From JAWVZH01 sp033722295 (lineage in GTDB: Bacteria > Bacteroidota > Bacteroidia > Chitinophagales > Saprospiraceae), in assembly GCA_033722295.1 (NCBI GenBank), contig JAWVZH010000118.1, positions 1 to 9,649 of the forward strand: 9,649 nt of DNA, written 5' to 3'. Shown in pieces: positions 1-6,351 of this stretch. The translations under genes were made by a program, and so were the position numbers. How positions within the stretch are numbered: position 1 is the stretch's first letter; each line of letters starts with the position of its first letter. Under the pieces are notes generated by a model. The model was not told the origin of the DNA. It worked only from the letters and a program-made list of their open reading frames with translations, and searched no databases.

Positions 1-1
1 T

Positions 2-3000
2 GCATTGGGTCGGGTGCCAACGCTACGTAATGGTGCTCCTGCACCTGAAGTAACCGGAGTTCCCACTGTAGACGGTATTCCGTTATGGCCACCTCAGGAT
101 TTTTACTGTAATATATCCGTAACATTTGATGATGTGGAACTTCCACAGGTCGGATGTGTCAAGAAATATATGAGGATGTGGACCATCCAGGAATGGTGGT
201 GCAACACGGACCTTGAAAGACAATGTCCTCAACTCATCGAAATTGTGGATACTCTGCCTCCTTCGTTTGATTGTCCTCCGGACATCAAAACAACGACAAA
301 AGGTGGATACGTTTGCGAAGCGGACGTCTTTTTACCTCCGATAGATGCTGAAGATATTTGTAATAATGATATAAGAATAGATGTAAGATATCCAGGTGGA
401 TTCCTCAAAGACATGAATGGTGGTTTGGTCCATCTTCCAGTAGGAGTGCATACGGTTACGTACATCGTATACGATGGATGCTATAACGTTGATTCTTGCG
501 ATATAACTGTTGAGGTTGAAGACCTCACTCCGCCGGTTGCGGTTTGTGACAGATACACAGTAGTTGGTCTCACCTATGACAGTGTCGCTCATGTATATGC
601 TGAAACTTTTGATGATGGATCATACGACGATTGCTTCATAGATTCTTTCTCTGTGAAGAGAATGGATGACGGTAGAGGTTGTGGAGTATTTCAGCCGAAT
701 TTCAAAAGATATGTTGAGTTTTGTTGTGATGACATCGGCCAGAATGTGATGGTCATTTTCAGGGTTGTGGATAAGGCTGGTAATGTCAATGACTGTATGG
801 TGGAAGTAGAAGTGCAGGATAAGATCCTGCCCCATATCTATTGCCCACCAAACCTGACCGTCAGTTGTGACTTCCACTACGATCCGAATGATCTGTCAGC
901 TTCTTTTGGCAAGGTGGTTACGGACAAGAAATTAAGGGAACCCATCGTACTGAACGACCCTAACGCAAGCTGGGATGGAGAATTGATCGATGGTCATGCT
1001 TATGATAATTGCAGCGTAACTGTTACTACAGACTCAGTATTCGACATTACACAGTGTAATGTTGGTACGATCACAAGGACCTTCACCGCAACAGATCCGA
1101 ATGGCAGCGTAAGATGTACGCAGACGATCACTTTCGAAAACTTCCATCCGTTTGACGGAAGAACAGATATTATCTGGCCACTGGATTTTGATACGATCGG
1201 ATGTATAGATCCTGCGACGCTGACAGAAGATGTGACGGGAAGACCGGTCTTCATAGAAGATGAATGTGACCTCGTAGGTTATTCTTTTGAAGATCACATT
1301 TTCCCATTCTTTAATACGATTGGAAATCAGGGTGCTTGTCTGAAGATCATTAGAAAATGGAAAGTAATAGACTGGTGTGATTTTAGATTTGATCCTCGCA
1401 CCGGCCAATATGAATACACCAAATATACTCACGAGCAGATCATCAAGGTCAATGATGACGTAGATCCGGAATTTGACTTTGTCACCCCGGACAGAATGTT
1501 CTGCAGCTTTGATACGACTTGTACAAATGGGCCTGCTACATTGATCGCCGAGGCGAGCGATAATTGTACGCCAGGTGATGAATTGCGCTGGGAATATCAC
1601 ATAGATGCTTTCAATGACGGCATTTATGAAATAAGTGAGGTAGGGAAAGGAGCTACGATCGATGCTTCGGATGATTATCCATTAGGAGATCACAGGATCA
1701 AGTATGTATTTGAGGATCGCTGTGGTAACAAGATCGCTACTGAACGCTTGTTCTCGATCGTCAATTGCAAACTCCCTACACCATATTGTAAGAATGGTAT
1801 CGTAGTTGACCTGATGCCGATGGATACGAACAGAGATGGTACGGTAGATATCGGTATGGTCGAGATCTGGGCCAACGATCTGGATCTTGGAAGCTTCGGA
1901 CCATGTGGAAATCCCATCGTGCTTTCCTTCTCTCAGGATACTAATGACAGAAGCAGAGTCTACGATTGTGATTCTTTGCCACAGGTGGATGTGAATATCT
2001 GGGTAACGGACAGGATCACGGGCAATCAGAACTTCTGCAGGACATTTATCATCCTTCAGGATAATAACAATGCATGTGGACCTGATTCGCTCAGAGGAAG
2101 TGTCAGTGGATTTATAGTTACCGAAGATGATCAGAAAGTACGCGATGCACAGATCGACCTTCAGGGCAGTGGATTTGGTTCCGTTATGACCCAGCAAAAT
2201 GGTCAGTATGCCTTCCCGGCTATGCCATTTGGAGGTTCGTACGAAGTACAACCCGCGAAGAATGACGATCATATGAACGGTATATCTACCAGGGACCTGA
2301 TCTTTATTCAGAGACATCTTCTTGGTAAAGAGGAGCTCAATACTCCGTACAAGAGAATAGCGGCTGATGTCAATGCAGATGCCAATATATCGGTGAACGA
2401 TATTGTTGAGCTTAGAAGATTGATCCTCGGAGCCTATGAAGAGCTACCGAATAATACATCATGGAAGTTCGTGGACCAGGGATACATATTCCCGGATCCT
2501 AAAGATCCTTTCAACCCGATGTATCCTGAAAAGTATGTTATCGACCATTTCGTCAATGATATGCCGAATGTGGACTTCGTCGCGGTGAAAGTCGGTGATG
2601 TGGATAATTCCGTAGATGCGGGAGGATTGAACAATAATCAGACACGTGAAGATGCGAGCATGATCCTGACTACTCAGGACCAGGAGATTGGCGGAGGTCG
2701 CGAGATCGCCGTGAATATCACCTCTGGAATGTTCACTAATATCGTTGGTTCTCAGTTCACGCTCAATTTCGACCCAGAGGCTCTTGATTTTGCTGAGGTA
2801 ACGTCAGGATTGATCGAACTGGGTGAACAGAATATAGGATTGAACTACCTCAATGAAGGTATTATCAATATAAGTTGGAATAACGTCAATGGCTTGTCAG
2901 CTGCTGAAGGTGAAGTTCTCTTCACCCTCCATTTCGTCGGATTGAGATCCGATGAGCTGAGCAACGTCCTTTCCATTAATTCAAGAATGGTTGAGGCAGA

Positions 3001-3331
3001 GGCCTATACCGGCATAGATGAGATCTTGCCTGTACAGCTTGGATTCAGTGGTAGTAATGGTGAGTCTGTAAGTTTCAGACTGTATCAGAACCATCCGAAT
3101 CCATTCAACAATGCGACAGTCATAGGTTTCGACCTGCCGGAAGATGGCGATGTTCAACTGACAGTATACGATGTGACCGGTAAAGTGGTGGCATTGTATC
3201 AATTGGCTGGTAAAAAAGGCTACAACAGTACTGAGATCTTCTCTTCTGAGTTGACCTCCACTGGTGTGCTCTATTATCAGCTAGACTCTAAAGGCTATAC
3301 TGCAACCAAAAAGATGGTTGTTTTACAATAG
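2..3331 (+). CDS. Giant T9SS-secreted surface protein with HYR-like, dockerin-like and cohesin-like domains (5' end outside window)
   Basis: The reading frame is open from the first bases and there is no signal peptide, so the gene almost certainly begins upstream; residues here are numbered from the TTG at base 5 (1108 residues to the TAG stop). Residues 1-690 are rich in cysteine and acidic residues. They contain HYR-like modules whose boundaries read LPPSFDCPP (84-92), LTPPVAVC (174-181) and ILPHIYCPP (274-282). A carboxypeptidase-regulatory-like beta domain lies at about 697-750. A dockerin-like pair of helices follows at 753-809; its second loop has D788, N790, D792, S796 and D799 in calcium-binding spacing, while the first loop is degenerate. 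A cohesin-like beta domain spans about 886-1015. The C-terminus (1024-1108) is a T9SS type A sorting domain with YQNHPNPFNN near its start and KKMVVLQ at the end. Expected route: Sec export, then T9SS to the cell surface or medium, with sorting domain removal. A role in adhesion or matrix is inferred; no catalytic domain is visible. Confidence 0.9.
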   Translation, partial: ALGRVPTLRNGAPAPEVTGVPTVDGIPLWPPQDFYCNISVTFDDVELPQVGCVKKYMRMWTIQEWWCNTDLERQCPQLIEIVDTLPPSFDCPPDIKTTTKGGYVCEADVFLPPIDAEDICNNDIRIDVRYPGGFLKDMNGGLVHLPVGVHTVTYIVYDGCYNVDSCDITVEVEDLTPPVAVCDRYTVVGLTYDSVAHVYAETFDDGSYDDCFIDSFSVKRMDDGRGCGVFQPNFKRYVEFCCDDIGQNVMVIFRVVDKAGNVNDCMVEVEVQDKILPHIYCPPNLTVSCDFHYDPNDLSASFGKVVTDKKLREPIVLNDPNASWDGELIDGHAYDNCSVTVTTDSVFDITQCNVGTITRTFTATDPNGSVRCTQTITFENFHPFDGRTDIIWPLDFDTIGCIDPATLTEDVTGRPVFIEDECDLVGYSFEDHIFPFFNTIGNQGACLKIIRKWKVIDWCDFRFDPRTGQYEYTKYTHEQIIKVNDDVDPEFDFVTPDRMFCSFDTTCTNGPATLIAEASDNCTPGDELRWEYHIDAFNDGIYEISEVGKGATIDASDDYPLGDHRIKYVFEDRCGNKIATERLFSIVNCKLPTPYCKNGIVVDLMPMDTNRDGTVDIGMVEIWANDLDLGSFGPCGNPIVLSFSQDTNDRSRVYDCDSLPQVDVNIWVTDRITGNQNFCRTFIILQDNNNACGPDSLRGSVSGFIVTEDDQKVRDAQIDLQGSGFGSVMTQQNGQYAFPAMPFGGSYEVQPAKNDDHMNGISTRDLIFIQRHLLGKEELNTPYKRIAADVNADANISVNDIVELRRLILGAYEELPNNTSWKFVDQGYIFPDPKDPFNPMYPEKYVIDHFVNDMPNVDFVAVKVGDVDNSVDAGGLNNNQTREDASMILTTQDQEIGGGREIAVNITSGMFTNIVGSQFTLNFDPEALDFAEVTSGLIELGEQNIGLNYLNEGIINISWNNVNGLSAAEGEVLFTLHFVGLRSDELSNVLSINSRMVEAEAYTGIDEILPVQLGFSGSNGESVSFRLYQNHPNPFNNATVIGFDLPEDGDVQLTVYDVTGKVVALYQLAGKKGYNSTEIFSSELTSTGVLYYQLDSKGYTATKKMVVLQ

Positions 3332-3375
3332 GCTAAATTCGTTTTGTTCTAAAGAGTTTACTGTTTTTGGGATGG

Positions 3376-3415
3376 GACCCCTCTCCAATTCGTTTGGAGG
3401 GGGTCTTTTTATTTT
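3376..3415 (+). terminator. Intrinsic terminator of the giant surface-protein gene
   Basis: A GC-rich inverted repeat pairs GACCCC-T-CTCCAA (3376-3388) with TTGGAGGGGGTC (3394-3405). It has one bulged T and a five-base loop, and runs directly into TTTTTATTTT. It lies 45 bases after the TAG stop of the upstream gene, which is the expected place and orientation. This is the clearest terminator in the window. Confidence 0.9.
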
Positions 3416-3444
3416 GGGTATTGGGTATTGGGTATTGGGTATTG
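3414..3444 (+). repeat. Heptanucleotide tandem repeat TTGGGTA, four copies plus TTG
   Basis: Four perfect head-to-tail copies of TTGGGTA occupy 3414-3441 and are followed by a partial TTG. The array begins inside the T-rich tail of the terminator and ends about 75 bases before ruvX. It is noncoding. The only other heptamer array in this window, at 5132-5173, has the related unit TTGTGTA when read on the minus strand. Confidence 0.95.
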
Positions 3445-3450
3445 CCTTTG

Positions 3451-3464
3451 GTCTATAGTCTATA
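3451..3464 (+). repeat. Two-copy heptamer GTCTATA
   Basis: GTCTATA occurs twice without a gap at 3451-3457 and 3458-3464, just downstream of the TTGGGTA array. It shares the seven-base period but not the sequence. Two copies of a short A/T-rich word could be chance; its position next to a true heptamer array is what makes it worth listing. Confidence 0.6.
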
Positions 3465-3487
3465 AATGAGTAATCGAACCTATTACC

Positions 3488-3495
3488 TACTTTTG
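3488..3495 (+). promoter_or_regulatory. Candidate -7 element (TAnnTTTG) of the ruvX-def operon
   Basis: TACTTTTG is an exact match to the Bacteroidota primary-sigma -7 consensus TAnnTTTG and lies 23 bases before the ruvX start. No TTG sits at the usual -33 distance; the nearest is about 37 bases upstream. Only half of the promoter is therefore supported. Initiation here would give a leader of under 20 bases. Confidence 0.45.
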
Positions 3496-3518
3496 GCATT
3501 ATACTTAAGAAACTGATC

Positions 3519-3929
3519 TTGGCAAGAATCCTTTGTATAGATTACGGCTTGAAGCGCTGCGGTGTTGCAGTCACCGATCCTTTGCAGATCGCCGTACACG
3601 GTCTCGTCACTGTTGACAAAAAAGATCTTTTTGAATATATAGTGGATTATTGTCGTGAAGAGGATGTCTCCAAGCTGGTACTTGGCCATCCCGAACTGGA
3701 TACAGGAAGGCGAACACCTGTTGTTCAGTCTCTTGAAGATTTTGCCGAAAAGATCAAACGTGCACTGCCTGCAATGGAGATCGATCTGCATGATGAATCT
3801 TACACGAGTCAGGATGCGGCGGATATAATATTGTCCTCCGGAATTGGTCGTAAAAAGCGTCGTGATAAAGCGTTGGTCGACAAGGTGAGTGCCGTGATCA
3901 TTTTACAAGACTATCTAGGACATATATGA
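3519..3929 (+). CDS. ruvX: YqgF/RuvX family putative pre-16S rRNA nuclease
   Basis: This 136-residue protein has the usual length and RNase H-like fold signature of the YqgF family. Members are proposed to trim the 5' end of pre-16S rRNA in the cytoplasm; the older name is putative Holliday junction resolvase. The N-terminus reads ILCIDYGLKRCG, carrying the first acidic residue D8 and the KRxG motif. The second acidic motif is HDESYTS (E93), and the third is DKALVDKVSAVIILQ (D121). The common DER triplet is DES here. The TTG start is chosen because no in-frame ATG lies close upstream and because it yields the family-typical MARILCIDYG beginning. There is no Shine-Dalgarno sequence. The stop overlaps the start of def (ATGA), which indicates translational coupling in one operon. 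Confidence 0.92.
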   Translation: MARILCIDYGLKRCGVAVTDPLQIAVHGLVTVDKKDLFEYIVDYCREEDVSKLVLGHPELDTGRRTPVVQSLEDFAEKIKRALPAMEIDLHDESYTSQDAADIILSSGIGRKKRRDKALVDKVSAVIILQDYLGHI

Positions 3930-4477
3930 TACTACCAATTTTTGCGTATGGACAACCTGTCCTGAAAAAGCGGGCAGAGACTATTGAGAAGGACTATCCC
4001 GATCTGGATCAGCTGATAGAAAATATGTGGGAAACCATGTACAATGCCAGCGGTGTGGGGCTTGCAGCCCCTCAGGTTGGACTGTCTAAAAGATTGTTTG
4101 TTGTAGATACCGCACAGATGTATGAAGAGGACAGCGAAAAAGAGGGGATCAAGAAGGCATTTATCAATCCGGTCATTTTACTTAGGAGCGATGAGGAGGG
4201 TAAATATGAAGAAGGATGCCTGAGTATTCCAGAAGTTCAAGGTGATGTGGAAAGGCCATTTCGTATCAGGATAAAATATCAAACACCGGATTTCAAAGAT
4301 GTCCAGGAAGACTATGAGGGCCTTGAGGCGAGGGTGATCCAGCACGAGTATGATCACCTTGAAGGGATACTCTTTGTGGAAAAGCTTGGCCCATTGAAGA
4401 AGAAGCGAGTTGCTAAAAAGCTCGAAAAGATCCGTAGAGGTCAGATCACTGCCAAATACAAGCTCAAATTCGCTTAA
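3926..4477 (+). CDS. def: Peptide deformylase
   Basis: This metalloenzyme removes the formyl group from the initiator methionine of new proteins at the ribosome. The 183-residue product carries all three hallmark motifs. Motif I is GVGLAAPQ (43-50), motif II is EGCLS (96-100) with metal ligand C98, and motif III is QHEYDHLEG (139-147) with ligands H140 and H144 and catalytic E141. The spacing and length fit a type I deformylase, with a short acidic insertion around residues 67-74. The C-terminus is lysine-rich, as is common in this family. The gene overlaps ruvX by four bases. It ends three bases from the stop of the convergent RNase H gene, and no separate terminator is visible between them. 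Confidence 0.96.
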   Translation: MILPIFAYGQPVLKKRAETIEKDYPDLDQLIENMWETMYNASGVGLAAPQVGLSKRLFVVDTAQMYEEDSEKEGIKKAFINPVILLRSDEEGKYEEGCLSIPEVQGDVERPFRIRIKYQTPDFKDVQEDYEGLEARVIQHEYDHLEGILFVEKLGPLKKKRVAKKLEKIRRGQITAKYKLKFA

Positions 4478-4480
4478 AAG

Positions 4481-5116
4481 CTATTTTCTGCCAAAATCGG
4501 CCGGTATTTCACCCCATCGCTCTGTATCCCATTTGATGAGTGTGTTAGAATACTCATTGGCCCTTAACCAGTTCTCTGCTCTGGCGATCAAAGCATAAAG
4601 TACTTTGGTGGAGTTGTCTTTTTTCAGATTGGTTTTGACCTTTTTCTTCCTGACCCACGACAATGCGGTCCTGGAGTCGGTATAGATATTTCTTTTATCG
4701 TCACCGACCTTTTTCAGCAGGGCCAGTGCATGCACTATGGCCAGAAATTCACCAATATTGTTAGTGCCTACCGGAAACGGACCCTGACGAAAGATCTCAC
4801 TACCATCATCCACGTGCACTCCTCTATATTCCATTACACCAGGATTGCCTGAACAGGCGGCATCTACAGCCCATGCCTGGGTGTCTACCTCATTCCCCCA
4901 ATTCTGCCTGCCACCTCTGGTAGTCGACTTCCTCGTCTTGATCGATGAAGACGGCATATTACCGGACTCGTAGGCTGATTCAGCTTCCTCTCGCGTTTTA
5001 AAACTGGCATATTGGGCCCCGGGGAAGCCTTTTATCTGCAGTTGACAGTCCGTCCAGTTGTCATAGACGCCGGGCTCTACTCCTTTCCAGACCACATAGA
5101 ATTTCCTTTTTGCCAT
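4481..5116 (-). CDS. rnhA: Ribonuclease H with N-terminal viroplasmin (RNA/DNA-hybrid-binding) domain
   Basis: This enzyme degrades the RNA strand of RNA/DNA hybrids, for example R-loops and Okazaki primers. Residues 1-52 form a viroplasmin-like domain, with FYVVWKGVEPGVYDNWTDC and SFKTREEAESAY matching the eukaryotic RNase H1 N-terminal hybrid-binding fold. A polar linker covers about 53-78. The catalytic domain starts near residue 80 and shows the acidic set D85 (AVDAACSGNPG), E123 (NNIGEFLA), D147 (YTDSRTA) and a final D207 (IPADFGRK). Its length of 211 residues fits the Bacteroidota form of the family. The start gives MAKRKFYVVW, a natural N-terminus for the domain. The gene is convergent with def and divergent from tatD, with the second heptamer array just upstream. 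The symbol rnhA is used loosely for this domain architecture. Confidence 0.92.
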   Translation of the reverse strand: MAKRKFYVVWKGVEPGVYDNWTDCQLQIKGFPGAQYASFKTREEAESAYESGNMPSSSIKTRKSTTRGGRQNWGNEVDTQAWAVDAACSGNPGVMEYRGVHVDDGSEIFRQGPFPVGTNNIGEFLAIVHALALLKKVGDDKRNIYTDSRTALSWVRKKKVKTNLKKDNSTKVLYALIARAENWLRANEYSNTLIKWDTERWGEIPADFGRK

Positions 5117-5131
5117 TCTAATCCTTATCTA

Positions 5132-5173
5132 TACACAATACACAATACACAATACACATTACACGATAAACGA
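5132..5173 (+). repeat. Heptanucleotide tandem repeat TACACAA (TTGTGTA on the minus strand), three perfect and three degenerate copies
   Basis: Perfect TACACAA units lie at 5132-5138, 5139-5145 and 5146-5152. They are followed in phase by TACACAT, TACACGA and TAAACGA, ending at 5173. The array fills most of the 67-base spacer between the divergent RNase H and tatD genes, leaving 15 bases to the former and 10 to the latter. Decay toward one end suggests an ageing repeat. On the minus strand the unit is TTGTGTA, one base different from the TTGGGTA array at 3414-3441. Confidence 0.92.
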
Positions 5174-5183
5174 TAATATTCCC

Positions 5184-5957
5184 ATGTGGATCGATACGCA
5201 TTGTCATTTATACCTCAAACAATTCGATGAAGATAGGGAAGAGATGGTCAAAAGAGCGATTTCCAACGATGTCAGGCATATGTTTCTTCCAGATATAGAC
5301 AGTTCTACTACTGGAAGATTGGATGACCTGATATCATCTTACCCCGCGAACTGTCATCGTATATCTGGGCTGCATCCTTGTTCTGTAAAGGACAATTATG
5401 AAGATGAGCTCGCACATGTCCAGGAGCGATTGTTCGGGCGTGAAGATGTGGTTGCTGTTGGGGAGACGGGCCTAGATTATTATTGGGATAAGAGTCACAT
5501 AGATGAGCAGCAAAGAGCTTTTGAAAGACAGATCGAGTGGGCCCGGGAATTGGAATTACCGATCATCATACATTCAAGGGACTCGCTTGATGAGACTATT
5601 GGCACTATTGAGAAGATGACGAGAGGAGACCTCAGGGGTATTTTTCACTGCTTTAATGGTACGGAAGCTCAAGCCAAACGTATTATGGATATAGGTTTTC
5701 ATATGGGATTGGGAGGAGTGGTTACCTTCAAGAATGCTGACCTGGATGGGGTCGTGAAGCTGATAAGTGATGAGTCCTTCCTTCTAGAGACAGATGCCCC
5801 GTATCTGGCACCCGTTCCGCACCGTGGAAAGCGCAATGAAAGTGCCTATATTCCAGTAATTGGAGAATATGTTGCAAAAGTGAGAAAATGTCCCGTTGAC
5901 GAAGTGGCCAGAATTACCACAGCAAACGCCCTCGAATTGTTTGATATAGAAATTTAG
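5184..5957 (+). CDS. TatD-family metal-dependent DNase/hydrolase
   Basis: The 257-residue product is full length for the TatD family, cytoplasmic TIM-barrel metal-dependent nucleases linked to DNA repair and 3'-5' trimming. The N-terminal DTHCHLYL supplies metal ligands H6 and H8. VAVGETGLDYYWD contains the bridging E94. PIIIHSRDS carries H130, GIFHCFNG carries H155, and LLETDAPYLAP carries D204. The C-terminal HRGKRNES and TTANALELF segments also fit the family. The ATG start gives the expected MWIDTHCHL beginning. There is no Shine-Dalgarno sequence; the start lies ten bases after the heptamer array. It is divergent from the RNase H gene and appears to be monocistronic. Family assignment is firm; which TatD paralogue it represents cannot be decided here. 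Confidence 0.95.
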   Translation: MWIDTHCHLYLKQFDEDREEMVKRAISNDVRHMFLPDIDSSTTGRLDDLISSYPANCHRISGLHPCSVKDNYEDELAHVQERLFGREDVVAVGETGLDYYWDKSHIDEQQRAFERQIEWARELELPIIIHSRDSLDETIGTIEKMTRGDLRGIFHCFNGTEAQAKRIMDIGFHMGLGGVVTFKNADLDGVVKLISDESFLLETDAPYLAPVPHRGKRNESAYIPVIGEYVAKVRKCPVDEVARITTANALELFDIEI

Positions 5958-5970
5958 AATACCCCGTTGC

Positions 5971-6003
5971 TTCACTAAAAGGAGATGTACTTAGTGGATT
6001 TTT
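5971..6003 (+). terminator. Possible weak terminator after tatD
   Basis: TTCACTAA (5971-5978) can pair with TTAGTGGA (5991-5998), including one G-U pair, around a 12-base loop. It is followed at once by TTTTT. The stem is A/T-rich and short, so termination would be weak. An alternative stem, GTACTTA (5987-5993) with TAAGTAC (6003-6009), shares bases 5991-5993 and would exclude it. Confidence 0.35.
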
Positions 6004-6104
6004 AAGTACTTATACATTAGAATATTTTATGTGTATGGCTTTCGGTAAATTGAGCATGAGCGAAGGACGGCGCGAATCGGGGAGAAGGCATTTAGATTAT
6101 GGTT

Positions 6105-6138
6105 TTGTTAAGTAGTTTCACGGATATGATTAATTTTG
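6105..6138 (+). promoter_or_regulatory. Candidate promoter for tRNA-Ser (and possibly the exb operon)
   Basis: TAATTTTG at 6131-6138 is an exact match to the Bacteroidota -7 consensus TAnnTTTG. A TTG at 6105-6107, preceded by TT, lies 23 bases upstream, the long end of the known spacing range for the -33 element. Transcription would start around 6145, about 70 bases before the tRNA. This is the only complete promoter-like pair I noticed between tatD and exbB. Confidence 0.5.
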
Positions 6139-6213
6139 ATAAGTTGGGACATTTTGCAATTTTTGTGGGGGACAGGAAGACAAGTCTCAGCGTTTTTAAG
6201 ATATTATTATATA

Positions 6214-6301
6214 GGAGAGGTGGCCGAGTGGTCGAAGGCGCACGCCTGGAAAGCGTGTATTCCGTAACCCGGAATCGAGGGTTCGAATCCCTTCCTCTCC
6301 G
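6214..6301 (+). tRNA. tRNA-Ser (anticodon GGA)
   Basis: The sequence folds into a full class II tRNA. The acceptor stem pairs GGAGAGG (6214-6220) with CCTCTCC (6294-6300), and G6301 is the discriminator. The D arm contains GCCGAGTGGTCGAAGGC. The anticodon stem CACGC/GCGTG encloses the loop CTGGAAA, with anticodon GGA at 6248-6250, which reads the serine codons UCC and UCU. A long variable arm, ATTCCG paired with CGGAAT, is diagnostic of serine tRNAs. The T arm reads GAGGGTTCGAATCCCTT. The 3' CCA is not encoded and must be added after transcription. Fifty bases separate it from exbB, with no terminator visible. Confidence 0.97.
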
Positions 6302-6351
6302 CAGAAGTTTGTAAACGAAAAATTTTAACTATTAATAAATACTACACAATT

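Larger units (their letters stand above)
5958..6213. other. Gene-poor spacer between tatD and tRNA-Ser
   Basis: These 256 bases hold no convincing gene. They contain two competing hairpins near the tatD end and a candidate promoter at 6105-6138. They also contain a 26-codon open frame at 6035-6115 whose product is basic and is interrupted by no stop; it has a markedly GC-rich core at about 6062-6088 within otherwise AT-rich DNA. The longer frame running from 6099 through the tRNA is an artefact of the tRNA sequence. The small frame has no recognisable family or ribosome binding site and is not called as a gene. Confidence 0.6.

Noticed and set aside
1034..2317. Long minus-strand open frames opposite the surface protein gene (188 and 211 codons)
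   Set aside because: They lie entirely inside a confidently coding gene, show no family motifs, and their composition is that of a complementary-strand shadow.
3414..3464. Heptamer array considered as a CRISPR or phage attachment site
   Set aside because: The units are seven bases with no spacers, and no cas, integrase or transposase gene is present.
3795..3815. DES instead of the usual DER triplet in RuvX as evidence of an inactive enzyme
   Set aside because: All three acidic residues are present and the rest of the motif is intact; the change may simply be normal for this lineage.
6214..6301. tRNA-Ser as an integration site for a mobile element
   Set aside because: No integrase gene and no second copy of the tRNA 3' end were seen in the window.
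6099..6314. A 71-codon plus-strand frame running through the tRNA
   Set aside because: Much of its length is the tRNA-Ser sequence read as codons; the rest has no recognisable protein features.
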